A DNA stretch of 64,000 bases, taken from NCBI GenBank assembly GCA_016937575.1, contig JAFHKN010000002.1, forward strand, positions 2,728,001-2,792,000, written 5' to 3'. This document shows, piece after piece, positions 37,704 to 45,876 of the stretch. The position numbers were made by a program, and so were the translations under genes. The notes under the pieces were generated by a model. That model ran no database searches. It was not told the DNA's origin and worked only from the letters and a program-made list of their open reading frames with translations. How positions within the stretch are numbered: position 1 is the stretch's first letter; every line of letters begins with the position of its first letter. Source of the DNA: Roseomonas aeriglobus (GTDB lineage Bacteria > Pseudomonadota > Alphaproteobacteria > Sphingomonadales > Sphingomonadaceae).

Positions 37704-37740
37704 CTGCGGAACATAATCGAAACGGGGGCCCAAGCCAACG

Positions 37741-38340
37741 TCACTTCGCCGCCTTCCGGAGCGCCAGCCGCACCAGCGCATCGAGCGTCGCGCCCGGTCC
37801 CAGTTCCTCCTCCGCTGCCGCCACCGCCGCACTCGCCTCGGCCGGCTTGAAGCCCAGGTTGCCGAGCGCCGACATCGCGTCGCCCGCAGCGCTGCTGGCG
37901 GGCGTCGCGACGCTGCCGGTCATCGGGCCCAGCGCAACGGCGCCGACCTTGTCCTTCAGTTCGCGGACGATGCGCTCGGCGAGCTTGGGGCCGACGCCAT
38001 TGGCGCGCGCGACCATCGCCTTGTCCTGCGCAGCGACCGCGCGCGACAGATCGTCGGGGGGAAGCGTCGACAGAATGGCAAGCGCCACGCGCGCGCCGAC
38101 GCCCTGCACGCCGGTCAGCAGGCGAAACCAGTCGCGTTCGGCGGCGGTGGCGAAGCCGACGAGGCGCAGGAAATCCTCACCCACCAGCAATTCGGTGTGG
38201 AGCGTGACCCCCTCCCCGACCGGCCCCAGCGCGTCGAGCGTGCGGGTCGATGCGCCGACGAGATAACCGACACCGCCGACATCGATAACCGCGTGGTCCG
38301 ACGCGGTGGACGTCAGAATGCCCTTAAGGTGCGCGATCAC
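37741..38340 (-). CDS. ruvA: Holliday junction DNA helicase subunit RuvA
   Basis: A 199-residue junction-binding protein: N-terminal OB fold (about 1-65, MIAHLKGIL start), helix-hairpin-helix pair (about 70-145, with [17 protein letters not shown] and [13 protein letters not shown]) and a C-terminal RuvB-binding domain (about 150-199, [12 protein letters not shown]). It works with RuvB and RuvC in recombination. It lies downstream of ruvC with one hypothetical gene between, and upstream of the parDE pair. Confidence 0.96.
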   Translation of the reverse strand: MIAHLKGILTSTASDHAVIDVGGVGYLVGASTRTLDALGPVGEGVTLHTELLVGEDFLRLVGFATAAERDWFRLLTGVQGVGARVALAILSTLPPDDLSRAVAAQDKAMVARANGVGPKLAERIVRELKDKVGAVALGPMTGSVATPASSAAGDAMSALGNLGFKPAEASAAVAAAEEELGPGATLDALVRLALRKAAK

Positions 38341-38354
38341 AACGCGGACGCCCT

Positions 38355-38432
38355 GCGATTTGCGTAAGCAAATCGCGGAGTCGCCACGGCGGCCAGCGGG
38401 GCGGCGCAGCTGTCCCGTCTGACGGCGTGGCG
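38355..38432 (+). repeat. Hairpin plus dispersed repeat upstream of ruvA
   Basis: A perfect 9-bp hairpin (GCGATTTGC-GTAA-GCAAATCGC, 38355-38376) is followed by a segment at 38381-38432 containing CAGCGGGGCGGC and GTCCCGTCTGACGGCGTGG. The second segment recurs in inverted orientation at 41504-41558, upstream of the gapR stop. It is a dispersed repeat family. Confidence 0.6.
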
Positions 38433-38503
38433 GAAAGAGAGGTCAGTCATCGCTCCGGAACCTATCCGGAACAGACCGGCCAGACCAGCCCCAGAACGCG
38501 CGC

Positions 38504-38526
38504 TTCGACAGGCTCAAATCGAACGG
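38504..38526 (+). repeat. Degenerate copy of the TTCGACARGCTCA repeat
   Basis: TTCGACAGGCTCAAATCGAA followed by CGG resembles the copy at 23661-23682. It lies in the gap before the hypothetical gene downstream of ruvC. Confidence 0.4.
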
Positions 38527-38543
38527 CGGCTGACCCCAGCCGC

Positions 38544-39020
38544 TCAAGCGTCCCGATTGATCACCAACCCGCTCTGCGGCGCCGATCCGGCTCCGTAGAT
38601 ATTCGTCGGCGACATGCTTGCCCGCATCCGGCCCAGCAGCGCCTCGAACGACGCGATCTGCTCGCTAGCGGTCTTCACCCCGCGCAGCCTGGCCGCATCG
38701 GAATCGGTCGGCGTCTGCGTCACGGAGTCCGGCGCAGCCCGCTCGGGCGCCGGCGTGAAGAACCGCTCCAGTTCGCCCGCCTGGTCGGGCGTCAGCGTAC
38801 CCTTTTCGACCTGTCCGGCGATCAGCGCATCGACGCGGTCCTTCATCGACGCCGGCGGCGTATCCGCCTTCGCGGCAAGCCCCTGGCCCACGGTATCGAG
38901 CGCGACGGAAAGCGCCGCCTTGTCCTCGGCGCGTAGGGCGCCTGCCGACACGGCCGAATCCAGCCGGCGATCCATCATCGCGCGTGCCGTTCCGAAACCG
39001 ATCGAAGGCAGGGTGGTCAT
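38544..39020 (-). CDS. Hypothetical protein in the ruv cluster
   Basis: A 158-residue, mostly helical, soluble protein of unknown function. The N-terminal part reads DRRLDSAVSAGALRAEDKAAL, the middle DALIAGQVEKGTLTPDQAGELERFF, each resembling a small EF-hand-like or helix-loop-helix repeat, and the end is AQSGLVINRDA-like (APQSGLVINRDA). The start MTTLPSIGFG at 39020 is chosen because upstream in-frame residues overlap the ruvC coding end. It lies between ruvC and ruvA on the same strand; a recombination role is not implied by its sequence. Confidence 0.7.
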   Translation of the reverse strand: MTTLPSIGFGTARAMMDRRLDSAVSAGALRAEDKAALSVALDTVGQGLAAKADTPPASMKDRVDALIAGQVEKGTLTPDQAGELERFFTPAPERAAPDSVTQTPTDSDAARLRGVKTASEQIASFEALLGRMRASMSPTNIYGAGSAPQSGLVINRDA

Positions 39021-39087
39021 GCATCCGTCCACAGGCGCCGCACACATTGCGGCAGTACGACCGTGGCGGGCAAAGCTTGCCAAAGCG

Positions 39088-39588
39088 TTACCGGCGCCCG
39101 GCAAGTCCCAAGGACCGGGCGCTCGCGACGTGATGCGCATGGGTGATGGCCACCGCCAGCGCATCGGCCGCGTCGGGCCCGGCCAGCTTCACGCCCGGCA
39201 GCAGGACGCCGACCATCGCCTGGATCTGGCGCTTCTCCGCGCCGCCGGTGCCGACCACCGCCTTCTTGACGGTGCTCGGATGATATTCGCCGACGACCAG
39301 CCCCGCCGTCGCCGCCGCGAGCAGCACGACGCCGCGCGCCTGCCCCAGCTTCAGCGTCGACTGCGCATTGCTGTTGCCGAGCACTTCTTCCGCCGCGGCG
39401 CTATCGGGGCGCTCGGCGCGGATGACCTCGCCCAGCGCTTCGTACAGGTTCGACAGCCGGCGCGGCAGCGGCATCGCCGGTTCGGTCCTGATCTGGCCGT
39501 TGGCGATATGGCGCAGCCGATTCCCCTCCGCCGCAATGACGCCCCAGCCGGTCGTGCCGAGGCCGGGGTCGAGGCCGAGGATGATCAT
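39088..39588 (-). CDS. ruvC: Holliday junction resolvase RuvC
   Basis: A 166-residue endonuclease with the RNase H-like resolvase fold. Catalytic acids are D7 in [14 protein letters not shown]67/E68 in AAEEVL, and D139 and D142 in [11 protein letters not shown]. It cuts four-way junctions bound by RuvAB. The ATG at 39588 overlaps the stop of the DUF559 gene by four bases (ATGA), so the two are coupled. Length is normal. Confidence 0.96.
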   Translation of the reverse strand: MIILGLDPGLGTTGWGVIAAEGNRLRHIANGQIRTEPAMPLPRRLSNLYEALGEVIRAERPDSAAAEEVLGNSNAQSTLKLGQARGVVLLAAATAGLVVGEYHPSTVKKAVVGTGGAEKRQIQAMVGVLLPGVKLAGPDAADALAVAITHAHHVASARSLGLAGRR

Positions 39589-40055
39589 TCGTGCGGTCTC
39601 TGCGAGGCGCCCCCCGCCCCAGCCCCTCCCTGGAAGGGGAGGAGCTCGGCCCGCCGCACATTCATCCCCTCCCCTTCAGGGGAGGGGTCGGGGTGGGGCC
39701 GGCCGGACCAGCGATCGGGTTGGGTACGAACGGCATCCGCGATCGTGAGGATGACGCCCTCCAAAATATTGCGAACGTCGCGATTCGAGAAGCGCAACGT
39801 CCGGTACCCCTTGGCCAGCAAGTAAGCGTACCGCCGGGCATCGTAGGGAACATCATGCGTTTCGCCATCGACTTCGACCACCGGCCCTTTAGCCGGGCAC
39901 AGGAAATCGCAGATATATGGAACGATCACCGCCTGCCGACGAAACTTGAAACCAGGCTGCGAGCCCGAGAGGTGTCGCCAGACCCGCACCTCCCCTTCGG
40001 TGGGGTTGTTCCGCATCGTCCTGGCGCGCTCGAGACGTTCACGCTGCGTGACCAC
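39585..40055 (-). CDS. DUF559 endonuclease-domain protein with repeat-derived tail
   Basis: A 156-residue protein of the DUF559 family, a Vsr-like restriction-endonuclease fold. Residues 1-118 carry the family pattern: [42 protein letters not shown], and the end of the fold at RFSNRDV. The last about 35 residues ([15 protein letters not shown] ... GGASQRPHE) are the translation of a palindromic intergenic repeat (39606-39708) that the frame runs through. The native protein probably ended near residue 120. It overlaps ruvC by four bases. Cellular role of DUF559 proteins is unknown. Confidence 0.85.
   Translation of the reverse strand: MVTQRERLERARTMRNNPTEGEVRVWRHLSGSQPGFKFRRQAVIVPYICDFLCPAKGPVVEVDGETHDVPYDARRYAYLLAKGYRTLRFSNRDVRNILEGVILTIADAVRTQPDRWSGRPHPDPSPEGEGMNVRRAELLPFQGGAGAGGASQRPHE
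39606..39708. repeat. Palindromic CCCCTCCC/GGGAGGGG repeat inside a reading frame
   Basis: Inverted arms rich in CCCCTCCC and GGGGAGG (centres near 39630 and 39672) form strong hairpins. The element belongs to the CCTCCCC-rich family also at 16374-16484 and 57878-58001. It supplies the C-terminal codons of the DUF559 gene. Confidence 0.65.
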
Positions 40056-40077
40056 TCGCCTCCCCCGACCAAATCGC

Positions 40078-40821
40078 TCAGCCCAGCTTCTCCATCACCG
40101 CGTCGGAGACTTCGTAATTCCCCCATACGGTCTGGACGTCGTCGTCGTCGTCCAGCGCGTCGATCAGCTTGAACAGCGTCGCGGCGTCGGCCTCGGTCAC
40201 TTCGACCATCGTCTGCGGGCGCCAGGCGAGCTTCGCGCCTTCGGCCTCGCCCAGCACCGGCTCCAGCGCCTTGACGACTTCGTGCAAGGACCCCTGTTCG
40301 GTCCAGATCTCGTGCCCGTCCTCGCTCGACGTCACGTCCTCGGCGCCGGCTTCCAGTGCCGCCTCGAACACCGTGTCGGCGTCACCGGCCGACGCGGGAT
40401 AGGTGATCAGCCCGACGCGATCGAAGCCGTGGCTGACGCTGCCCGCGGTGCCGAGGTTACCGCCGTTCTTGCTGACCGCGGTGCGCACGTTCGTGGCCGT
40501 GCGGTTGCGGTTGTCGCTCAGCGCCTCGATGATCAGGCTCACCCCGCCCGGGCCGAAGCCCTCGTAGCGGATTTCCTCGTAATTCTCGGTGTCGCCCTTC
40601 GATGCCTTTTCGACCGCGCGCTGGATGTTGTCCTTGGGCATCGACTGCGCCTTGGCCGCGTTGATCGCGGCGCGCAGGCGCGGGTTCATGTCGGGGTCGG
40701 GCAGACCCATCTTGGCCGCGACGGTGATTTCGCGGCTGAGCTTCGAAAACATGCCCGAGCGCTTCTTATCCTGCGCGCCCTTGCGGTGCATGATGTTCTT
40801 GAATTTGGAATGGCCTGCCAT
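40078..40821 (-). CDS. yebC: YebC/PmpR family protein
   Basis: A 247-residue protein of the YebC/TACO1 family. The start [18 protein letters not shown] is the family signature, with [19 protein letters not shown] and [13 protein letters not shown] in the middle. Members act as transcription factors or help ribosomes through proline stretches. The start at 40821 is fixed by the family N-terminus. It heads the ruvC-ruvA-ruvB group, a common arrangement. A small hairpin repeat lies directly in its 5' leader at 40828-40852. Confidence 0.94.
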   Translation of the reverse strand: MAGHSKFKNIMHRKGAQDKKRSGMFSKLSREITVAAKMGLPDPDMNPRLRAAINAAKAQSMPKDNIQRAVEKASKGDTENYEEIRYEGFGPGGVSLIIEALSDNRNRTATNVRTAVSKNGGNLGTAGSVSHGFDRVGLITYPASAGDADTVFEAALEAGAEDVTSSEDGHEIWTEQGSLHEVVKALEPVLGEAEGAKLAWRPQTMVEVTEADAATLFKLIDALDDDDDVQTVWGNYEVSDAVMEKLG

Positions 40822-40827
40822 TCTTAA

Positions 40828-40852
40828 CCCCACAGAGTGATATTTTGTGGGG
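40828..40852. repeat. CCCCACA...TGTGGGG hairpin repeat in the yebC leader
   Basis: A 25-base palindrome with a 7-bp perfect outer stem and an AT-rich centre (TGATATTTT), ending six bases upstream of the yebC start codon. A second copy with the same AT-rich centre lies at about 54753-54778, nested in another repeat. In the yebC transcript it would fold over the ribosome-binding region. Confidence 0.6.
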
Positions 40853-40878
40853 ACCCCTAGTCCGTGTGAACGCTTCGC

Positions 40879-41415
40879 TCAACTGGCGTCGCGGCGACCC
40901 AATGCGTCGATCTTCGCCTCCAGAGCCTGCAAGCGCTCAACCACCGCGACGTCCAGCTTGTGGTGCAGCCGCAGGATCTCGATCTCGGCGCGCAGGTTGG
41001 TTTCGTAATCCAGGCTCGCTGCCAACCGGTCCTTTGCCGCCTGGCGGTTCTGGCTCATCATGATGACCGGGGCCTGGATCGCCGCCAGCGTCGAGAGCAT
41101 CAGGTTGAGGAAGATGTAGGGATAGGGATCGAACGCCAGCCCGAAATGCTGCAGCACGTCCGAATTGAGCAGCATCCAGCCGACCAGCACGCAGCTGAAC
41201 GCGATGATGAAGCCCCAGCTGCCGCCGACCGCCGCAACGCGGTCAGCCAGCCGGTCGCCGAAGCTCTCGCGCGCGTCGGCGACGTCACCGGCATCGCGAC
41301 TGACGAGAGTCCCCGCCTCGACGCCCTCAAGAACGCGGCGCTCCTCGGGGTCGAGCTCGGCCGCAGACTTGCCGAGCAGATGCTGGGCGAGGTCGTTGAG
41401 CGGGGGTTTGGTCAT
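40879..41415 (-). CDS. DUF1003 membrane protein
   Basis: A 178-residue inner-membrane protein of the DUF1003 family. Two transmembrane helices (about 65-85 and 100-125) include GSWGFIIAFSCVLVGWML and YPYIFLNLMLSTLAAIQAPVIMMSQNR, the family hallmark. A soluble helical tail follows with LDYETNLRAEIEIL, likely coiled coil. Function unknown. Confidence 0.9.
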   Translation of the reverse strand: MTKPPLNDLAQHLLGKSAAELDPEERRVLEGVEAGTLVSRDAGDVADARESFGDRLADRVAAVGGSWGFIIAFSCVLVGWMLLNSDVLQHFGLAFDPYPYIFLNLMLSTLAAIQAPVIMMSQNRQAAKDRLAASLDYETNLRAEIEILRLHHKLDVAVVERLQALEAKIDALGRRDAS

Positions 41416-41503
41416 GGGCGGGCGGGCTCTGTCGGTGACGGGGTCGCCGCCGCGTTAACCCAGGTTGGCGATTGACCCAACCGCTTCGTTGAGATGCCTT
41501 GGA

Positions 41504-41558
41504 TCGCCACGCCGTCAGACGGGACGGCTTTGCCGCCCCGCTGCCCGTCGCGGCGTCT
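41504..41558 (-). repeat. Inverted copy of the 38381-38432 repeat
   Basis: On the minus strand this segment reads GCAGCGGGGCGGC then GTCCCGTCTGACGGCGTGGCG, matching 38381-38432 with few differences. It lies between DUF1003 and gapR. Confidence 0.6.
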
Positions 41559-41565
41559 CCTCCCG

Positions 41566-41805
41566 TTAGACTAGACCGAGAGCATTCCGGTACGTCTCCA
41601 GCAACGCGTCCGCTTCGTCGCGGTGGTGCTTTTCCATCTTTCGCAGGCGCACGATCGTCCGCATCGTCTTCGCGTCGAAGCCGGTCGACTTCGCTTCGCC
41701 ATAGACGTCCTTGATGTCGTCGGCGATGCCGCGCTTTTCTTCTTCCAGCCGTTCGATGCGCTCGATGAACAGGCGCAGCTGCTCGGCCGACACGTTATCG
41801 GTCAT
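41566..41805 (-). CDS. gapR: GapR/DUF2312 family nucleoid-associated protein
   Basis: A 79-residue helical protein with the DUF2312 signature: [18 protein letters not shown], then [15 protein letters not shown] and [10 protein letters not shown]. In Caulobacter GapR binds overtwisted AT-rich DNA ahead of replication forks. The start MTDNVSAEQ at 41805 fits family length; an ATG four codons upstream is possible. It seems to be a single gene. Confidence 0.92.
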   Translation of the reverse strand: MTDNVSAEQLRLFIERIERLEEEKRGIADDIKDVYGEAKSTGFDAKTMRTIVRLRKMEKHHRDEADALLETYRNALGLV

Positions 41806-41887
41806 TGCTCGCTCCAAATGAGGCGCCGGCGCCGCCCCCCAGAGGCGTCAGGATTCCGGCTAAGGCAGCGGCGTTTACCCTATCGGA

Positions 41888-42991
41888 TCACGAGCGCAAG
41901 GGGCGGCGGCGGGTCATCGGGACGGATGGTTTATGGCTGTCGGAGAGGGCCTGCGCCTGCGCCGGTGCGATGCCCTCGCGCGTCAGCACCTCGTAGAGCG
42001 CGCGCTCGGGTGCGACCGCGATGTCGGGCGTCACGCCGACGCCTTCCCACCCCTTTTCGCCCGGAAAATAGCTGTGGCCGAACGGGATGAACGCGCCATA
42101 GCCGCCGGGCAGCTCCAGCCCGCCGCCGTAATTGCCCGCCCCCGCCGTCGTCTCGCCGACCAGAGTCGCGCGACGGGTGCTCTTCAGGACCGACGACAGA
42201 TGCTCCGCCGCCGACGCGGTACGACCCGAGGTGAGCAGGTAGACCTTCGCCTTCGTCCAGGGACTCGCCGGTGATGCGGGCGTGACGCGGTGTTCGGCGC
42301 GGAACAGCTCGGCGGGCGCGGGCACCACGGTCAGCGACTTGAACGGCAAGCCGCCGTGCTTCTTGGCGACCGAAGCGCGGGTATCCATCACCATCACGGT
42401 CGCGGGCTTTGCGAAGATGCGCGGGAACAGCACGTCCATCTCGTCGAGCCCGCCGCCGCGGTGCGTGCGCGCATCGATGATGAGCGTCTTGGCGCCAGCG
42501 TTCGCATCGAGGAAGGCGGTGAAGTCCCGCAGCACCTCGGGCGTGCCCATGAAGGCGTTGAAGCGGACGTAGGCGATGCCCGGCGCGATCATGCCGGCCT
42601 GCTCCATCAGCGGCGGCATCTTCACCGGCGCGAGGAGCGCTGTGTCGCCGGCCTTGCGCGGTTCGGGCCGCGGACCGGTCGAGGGGTGCATCGCCAGATG
42701 CCCGTCGGGGAACACCGCCTGCAGGTCCGCGGTCACCGCCTCGGCAAAGGCGACGCGCGACGGGAAATTGTCGTAACCGCCGGCGGCGAGCTTGGTCCGC
42801 AGCATCGCGGCATAGCGTTTGGCGACGTCGGGAAAGACGAAATTCTCCTCGATCTCGTTCGCGAGATCGCTGACGGCCGCGCGGGCGGTGGCGGGGTCGA
42901 AGGCGGGCGCCTGCATGGCGGGAACCGGCGGGGTCTGGGCAGCGACGGGAACGGCACAGGCGGCGGCAGTGAGCAGGATCGAGCGCAACAT
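41888..42991 (-). CDS. S41 family peptidase
   Basis: A 367-residue exported protease of the C-terminal processing/tricorn-core family. A signal peptide (LRSILLTAAACAVPVAAQ, about 1-19) precedes an N-terminal helical region (about 35-105) and the protease core. Active-site serine S260 is in TSGRTASAAEHL; nearby LIIDARTHRGGG and GETTAGAGNYGG complete the core. There is no PDZ domain, so it resembles the short periplasmic S41 hydrolases. The natural substrate is unknown. Confidence 0.9.
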   Translation of the reverse strand: MLRSILLTAAACAVPVAAQTPPVPAMQAPAFDPATARAAVSDLANEIEENFVFPDVAKRYAAMLRTKLAAGGYDNFPSRVAFAEAVTADLQAVFPDGHLAMHPSTGPRPEPRKAGDTALLAPVKMPPLMEQAGMIAPGIAYVRFNAFMGTPEVLRDFTAFLDANAGAKTLIIDARTHRGGGLDEMDVLFPRIFAKPATVMVMDTRASVAKKHGGLPFKSLTVVPAPAELFRAEHRVTPASPASPWTKAKVYLLTSGRTASAAEHLSSVLKSTRRATLVGETTAGAGNYGGGLELPGGYGAFIPFGHSYFPGEKGWEGVGVTPDIAVAPERALYEVLTREGIAPAQAQALSDSHKPSVPMTRRRPLRS

Positions 42992-43110
42992 GGAGGGCCT
43001 CAGGTCAGGATTTCGTTGCAGGTGTTATAGTTGAGTGATACGCTTTTTGCCGTCGATCGCGCGCACCGATCCGACGAAATTCGTTACGGGGATGACGACG
43101 GAGCTTTAAG

Positions 43111-43593
43111 ATGACCAAGCTCGATTCGTTCGACATCCGTCTGCTCGACTTGCTTCAGGCCGACGCGCTGCTGACCGCCGAAGCGCTGGCCGAACGCGTG
43201 CCGCTGTCCGCCAGCGCCATCACCCGCCGCGTCCGTCGCCTGCGTGCCGAGGGCTGGATCGAACGCGACGTCGCCATCGTCGCCCGCCGCCTGAGCGACG
43301 CTCGCCTGCGCGCGCTGGTCCACGTCACGATGCAGGAACACGCCGAGGAACGCGGCATCGCGGCTCTGCGCGCAACACTGGCGGCGGCCCCCTGCGTCCA
43401 GATGCTGCTCGACCTCGCCGGCCCGCACGACCTGGCGGTGCTGATCTCCGCGCGCGACATGGACGACTACAATGCCATCACCGCGCGGCTGTTCGAAAGC
43501 GAGCCGGCGGTGCGACGGTACGAGACGAGCTTCGTGAAACGGGTGCACAAGCAGAGTGCGGCGGTGGTGTTGGATTTGGCGGGCACCGCGTGA
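43111..43593 (+). CDS. Lrp/AsnC family transcriptional regulator
   Basis: A 160-residue regulator. The N-terminal winged helix-turn-helix (about 5-60; DIRLLDLLQADALLTAEALAE, SASAITRRVRRL) is followed by the RAM ligand-binding domain (about 70-150; LRALVHVTMQEH, DLAGPHDLAVLISARD). It probably senses an amino acid. The start has an acceptable purine-rich leader. The last about 100 bases of coding sequence are duplicated at 45700-45802. It is divergent from the S41 peptidase gene. Confidence 0.92.
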   Translation: MTKLDSFDIRLLDLLQADALLTAEALAERVPLSASAITRRVRRLRAEGWIERDVAIVARRLSDARLRALVHVTMQEHAEERGIAALRATLAAAPCVQMLLDLAGPHDLAVLISARDMDDYNAITARLFESEPAVRRYETSFVKRVHKQSAAVVLDLAGTA

Positions 43594-43814
43594 CGGCATT
43601 GCGACCGTGATCACACAGTGTCCCGCCGTGAACCCCGCAGACATCAATATTCCCACCACCGACGCGGCGCGTATATAACACAGCGGAATAAACGGCGTTA
43701 AATCAACGAGTTGATCTGAGATATATACAAAGCGTTAACGCGGCCATCCTAATTTCGAACCGGACGTTCTGCTGTTGCGTACGCCCTGTTCGTGATGTTT
43801 TGGGGAGGGGGAGC
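43594..43814 (+). promoter_or_regulatory. AT-rich control region with ATCAAC-GTTGAT palindrome
   Basis: About 220 bases with visibly lower GC than the surroundings, upstream of the receiver-GAF gene. It contains the palindrome ATCAAC-GA-GTTGAT at 43702-43715, a TATATAA-like stretch at 43672-43679 and GATATATACA at 43720-43729. A related ATCAAC-N4-GTTGAT palindrome precedes the rhodopsin gene. No promoter assignment is certain. Confidence 0.35.
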
Positions 43815-44801
43815 GTGAAGGGATTTGCCGATCAAATTCGTCGGGCTGTCATCATTGATGATTCGCGAACATCGCAAATTATATTGGAAGAAGCCATTCA
43901 TTCGGGACCCGGTTTCAAGGTCGTCGGCGTCGCCAATGATGCTTCCAGCGGGTTGGACCTCGTAAAGACCCTGTCGCCCGACCTTGTCATAATAAACCTG
44001 ACGATGCCGTATATTGACGGCGCCGCACTCCTTACCAGGATGACGGGCATGCCGCGCCTGTGTAAGCTTATCATATCGGAACAGGCCGCCACGAACGTCT
44101 TCATGGCGCGGAAGCTGGAGTCGCTCGGCGCCACATTGTGCCTTGGAAAACGGGAGCTTTCGGAAAACCCGCAAAGCTTTCTGAAAAAGATCGTCAAGGC
44201 CTGCGACGAGATCGAGAAGGCCGCATCCGACCGCGGATCGGCCGACCTATCGTCCGACGTCAGCCGGCGATCCGGTGTCCGACGCCTCCGCGGCGATGTC
44301 GATCTCGGGGTGCCGATACCGTTCGATGAGGACGACCGCCTGATCCTATTGGAACGGGCCCGGCTGGCCAACGCGGTGCGCGAAAACCAATTCGACCTGA
44401 TAACCCGCCACGTCGCGGAACAGACGGATTTTCCGGTGTGCCTGCTCACCTTCATCGATCGGGATACGCAGTGGATCAAATCGTCGTTCGGCTTTGCAAC
44501 CGGACAGACGGCCAGAGCCGATGCGTTCTGCACCTATACCATCGCCTCGGGCGACTTCTTCGTCGTCAGAAATGCCCTCACCGACCCACGCTTCATGGAA
44601 AATCCGTATGTGGTGGGCGAACCCTTCCTGCGAACATACGCCGGGCAACCCGTCGTTTCGAGCGAAGGCACGCGCGTCGGATCGCTTTGCATATTCGACA
44701 CACGCGTCCGTGCGATCAGGCCCCAGGTCCCGCGCCAGCTCAAGACCTTCGCCGACCTGATCGGATGCATGATCGACAGTCGACTTGCGTTGGCCGCATG
44801 A
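43815..44801 (+). CDS. Receiver-GAF protein with Asn at the phospho-acceptor site
   Basis: A 328-residue protein: an N-terminal CheY-like receiver (about 10-130) and a C-terminal GAF domain (about 175-325, with the segment DTQWIKSSFGF typical of small stand-alone GAF sensors). In the receiver, the acidic pocket D15-D16 and K112 are kept, but the phospho-acceptor is N61 (codon AAC) in VIINLTMPYIDG instead of Asp. It should therefore not be phosphorylated in the usual way. The GTG at 43815 has a GGAGGGGGA site two bases away and is the probable start; no DNA-binding or catalytic output is seen. Codon use in the first half is less GC-rich than neighbours, suggesting acquisition. Confidence 0.85.
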   Translation: MKGFADQIRRAVIIDDSRTSQIILEEAIHSGPGFKVVGVANDASSGLDLVKTLSPDLVIINLTMPYIDGAALLTRMTGMPRLCKLIISEQAATNVFMARKLESLGATLCLGKRELSENPQSFLKKIVKACDEIEKAASDRGSADLSSDVSRRSGVRRLRGDVDLGVPIPFDEDDRLILLERARLANAVRENQFDLITRHVAEQTDFPVCLLTFIDRDTQWIKSSFGFATGQTARADAFCTYTIASGDFFVVRNALTDPRFMENPYVVGEPFLRTYAGQPVVSSEGTRVGSLCIFDTRVRAIRPQVPRQLKTFADLIGCMIDSRLALAA

Positions 44802-44993
44802 CGACAAACCGTCGCGACCTGATCGACGGCGTGGCGGTGGACGACGGGCGGACGGCCGGGCTCGGCATCGCGGATATGCCTGGGGCACGCCCGGTTCGGG
44901 CCCGTCGTCCACGATCGCCGACGCCCGCGCTCGGGTGCAGGGCGGACGTCGGGCCTGCTGCGAATGCCGACGCCGCGGGCAGCGAGAGCCGTC

Positions 44994-45578
44994 TCACCCC
45001 GCGCGCTCGATGAGCGCCGACCAGACGCCGTCCGCAAACGGCTTGTAGACGATCGTCAGCGGCAGGCACACGGCCATCGCGATGCGTACCGATCGGCGGG
45101 TACGAAGCCATCCGACGCACACCAGAACCCCGAGCAGTGGCACGTAGGTCAGGACGACCGCGGCCAGCCTGAGCCAGCTGAGCGAGAGAATGATCTTCAG
45201 GGCGATCATCAGGAGCACGTTGCTGGCGATGATCGCGGATACGACGCCCTTGCGATGGGCCATCGCATGCTCGTCCGGATCCGATTGCGCACCCTCCCGC
45301 GGAAAAACCTGGGTCGCCGCGAAGAAATAGAGGAGCGTGATCGCTGCCGCGCCCAATGCCGTGAAATAGTCGACCTCGATGACGTCCTTGAGCAGCCAGG
45401 TGTTCGTCCAGAAACTGACGAGATCGGCGAGCATGATCGTGCCCAGCAAGGGGCTGAGCCAGCCGATATCCTGAGCACGGCGTCGGTCCCACACGCGCGA
45501 GAAGCCGCTGGCGAGTTCCGCAATGCTCAGCCCGAGCAGGATCCCGTAGAAGCTGATCAGAAATTCAAATGCGGTCAC
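44994..45578 (-). CDS. Hypothetical multi-pass membrane protein
   Basis: A 194-residue membrane protein with five or six hydrophobic segments, beginning TAFEFLISFYGILLGLSIAEL and containing SGFSRVWDRRRAQDIGW. The GTG at 45578 is chosen for its AGGAAG ribosome site five bases upstream; an ATG at 45620 would add 14 polar residues. No family recognised and no catalytic motif seen. About 190 bases without a gene separate it from the convergent receiver-GAF gene. Confidence 0.75.
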   Translation of the reverse strand: MTAFEFLISFYGILLGLSIAELASGFSRVWDRRRAQDIGWLSPLLGTIMLADLVSFWTNTWLLKDVIEVDYFTALGAAAITLLYFFAATQVFPREGAQSDPDEHAMAHRKGVVSAIIASNVLLMIALKIILSLSWLRLAAVVLTYVPLLGVLVCVGWLRTRRSVRIAMAVCLPLTIVYKPFADGVWSALIERAG

Positions 45579-45699
45579 AAGGGCTTCCTGGCGCACGTCC
45601 GGCGACGTCCGGTAGGACACGCGTGGGCGATATCGGCGCGCCGCAGCATGACCCGTTCGATGGGCGGTCGCACCACCGCACGGCCGTTGAGAACCGAGC

Positions 45700-45802
45700 C
45701 ATCACCGCAAGGCTGTTCGAAAGCAAGCCGGCGGTGCGGCGCTACGAGACGAGCTTCGTGAAGCGGGTGCACAAGCAGAGCGCGGCGGTGGTGCTGGATT
45801 AG
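45700..45802 (+). pseudogene. Fragment of an Lrp/AsnC gene (3' end only)
   Basis: These 103 bases match the end of the Lrp gene (43475-43577) at roughly 90 per cent identity. They encode the same 33-residue tail (AITARLFESKPAVRRY ... HKQSAAVVLD) ending in a stop. Differences are mostly at third codon positions. The upstream part of the gene is missing and no ribosome site precedes the fragment. It is either a remnant of a second Lrp gene or a partial duplication. The rest of the 45579-45876 gap holds nothing recognised. Confidence 0.8.
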
Positions 45803-45876
45803 GGTGGCGATCGTCGATTAGCGGCCGGTTTTGGGCGTCAGCGGCCGGTCCGCCTTCGGGGAAAGTGGACATAAAT

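Noticed and set aside
44740..45048. Frames on both strands between the receiver-GAF gene and the membrane protein gene
   Set aside because: Short, overlapping one another and without start signals; treated as non-coding.
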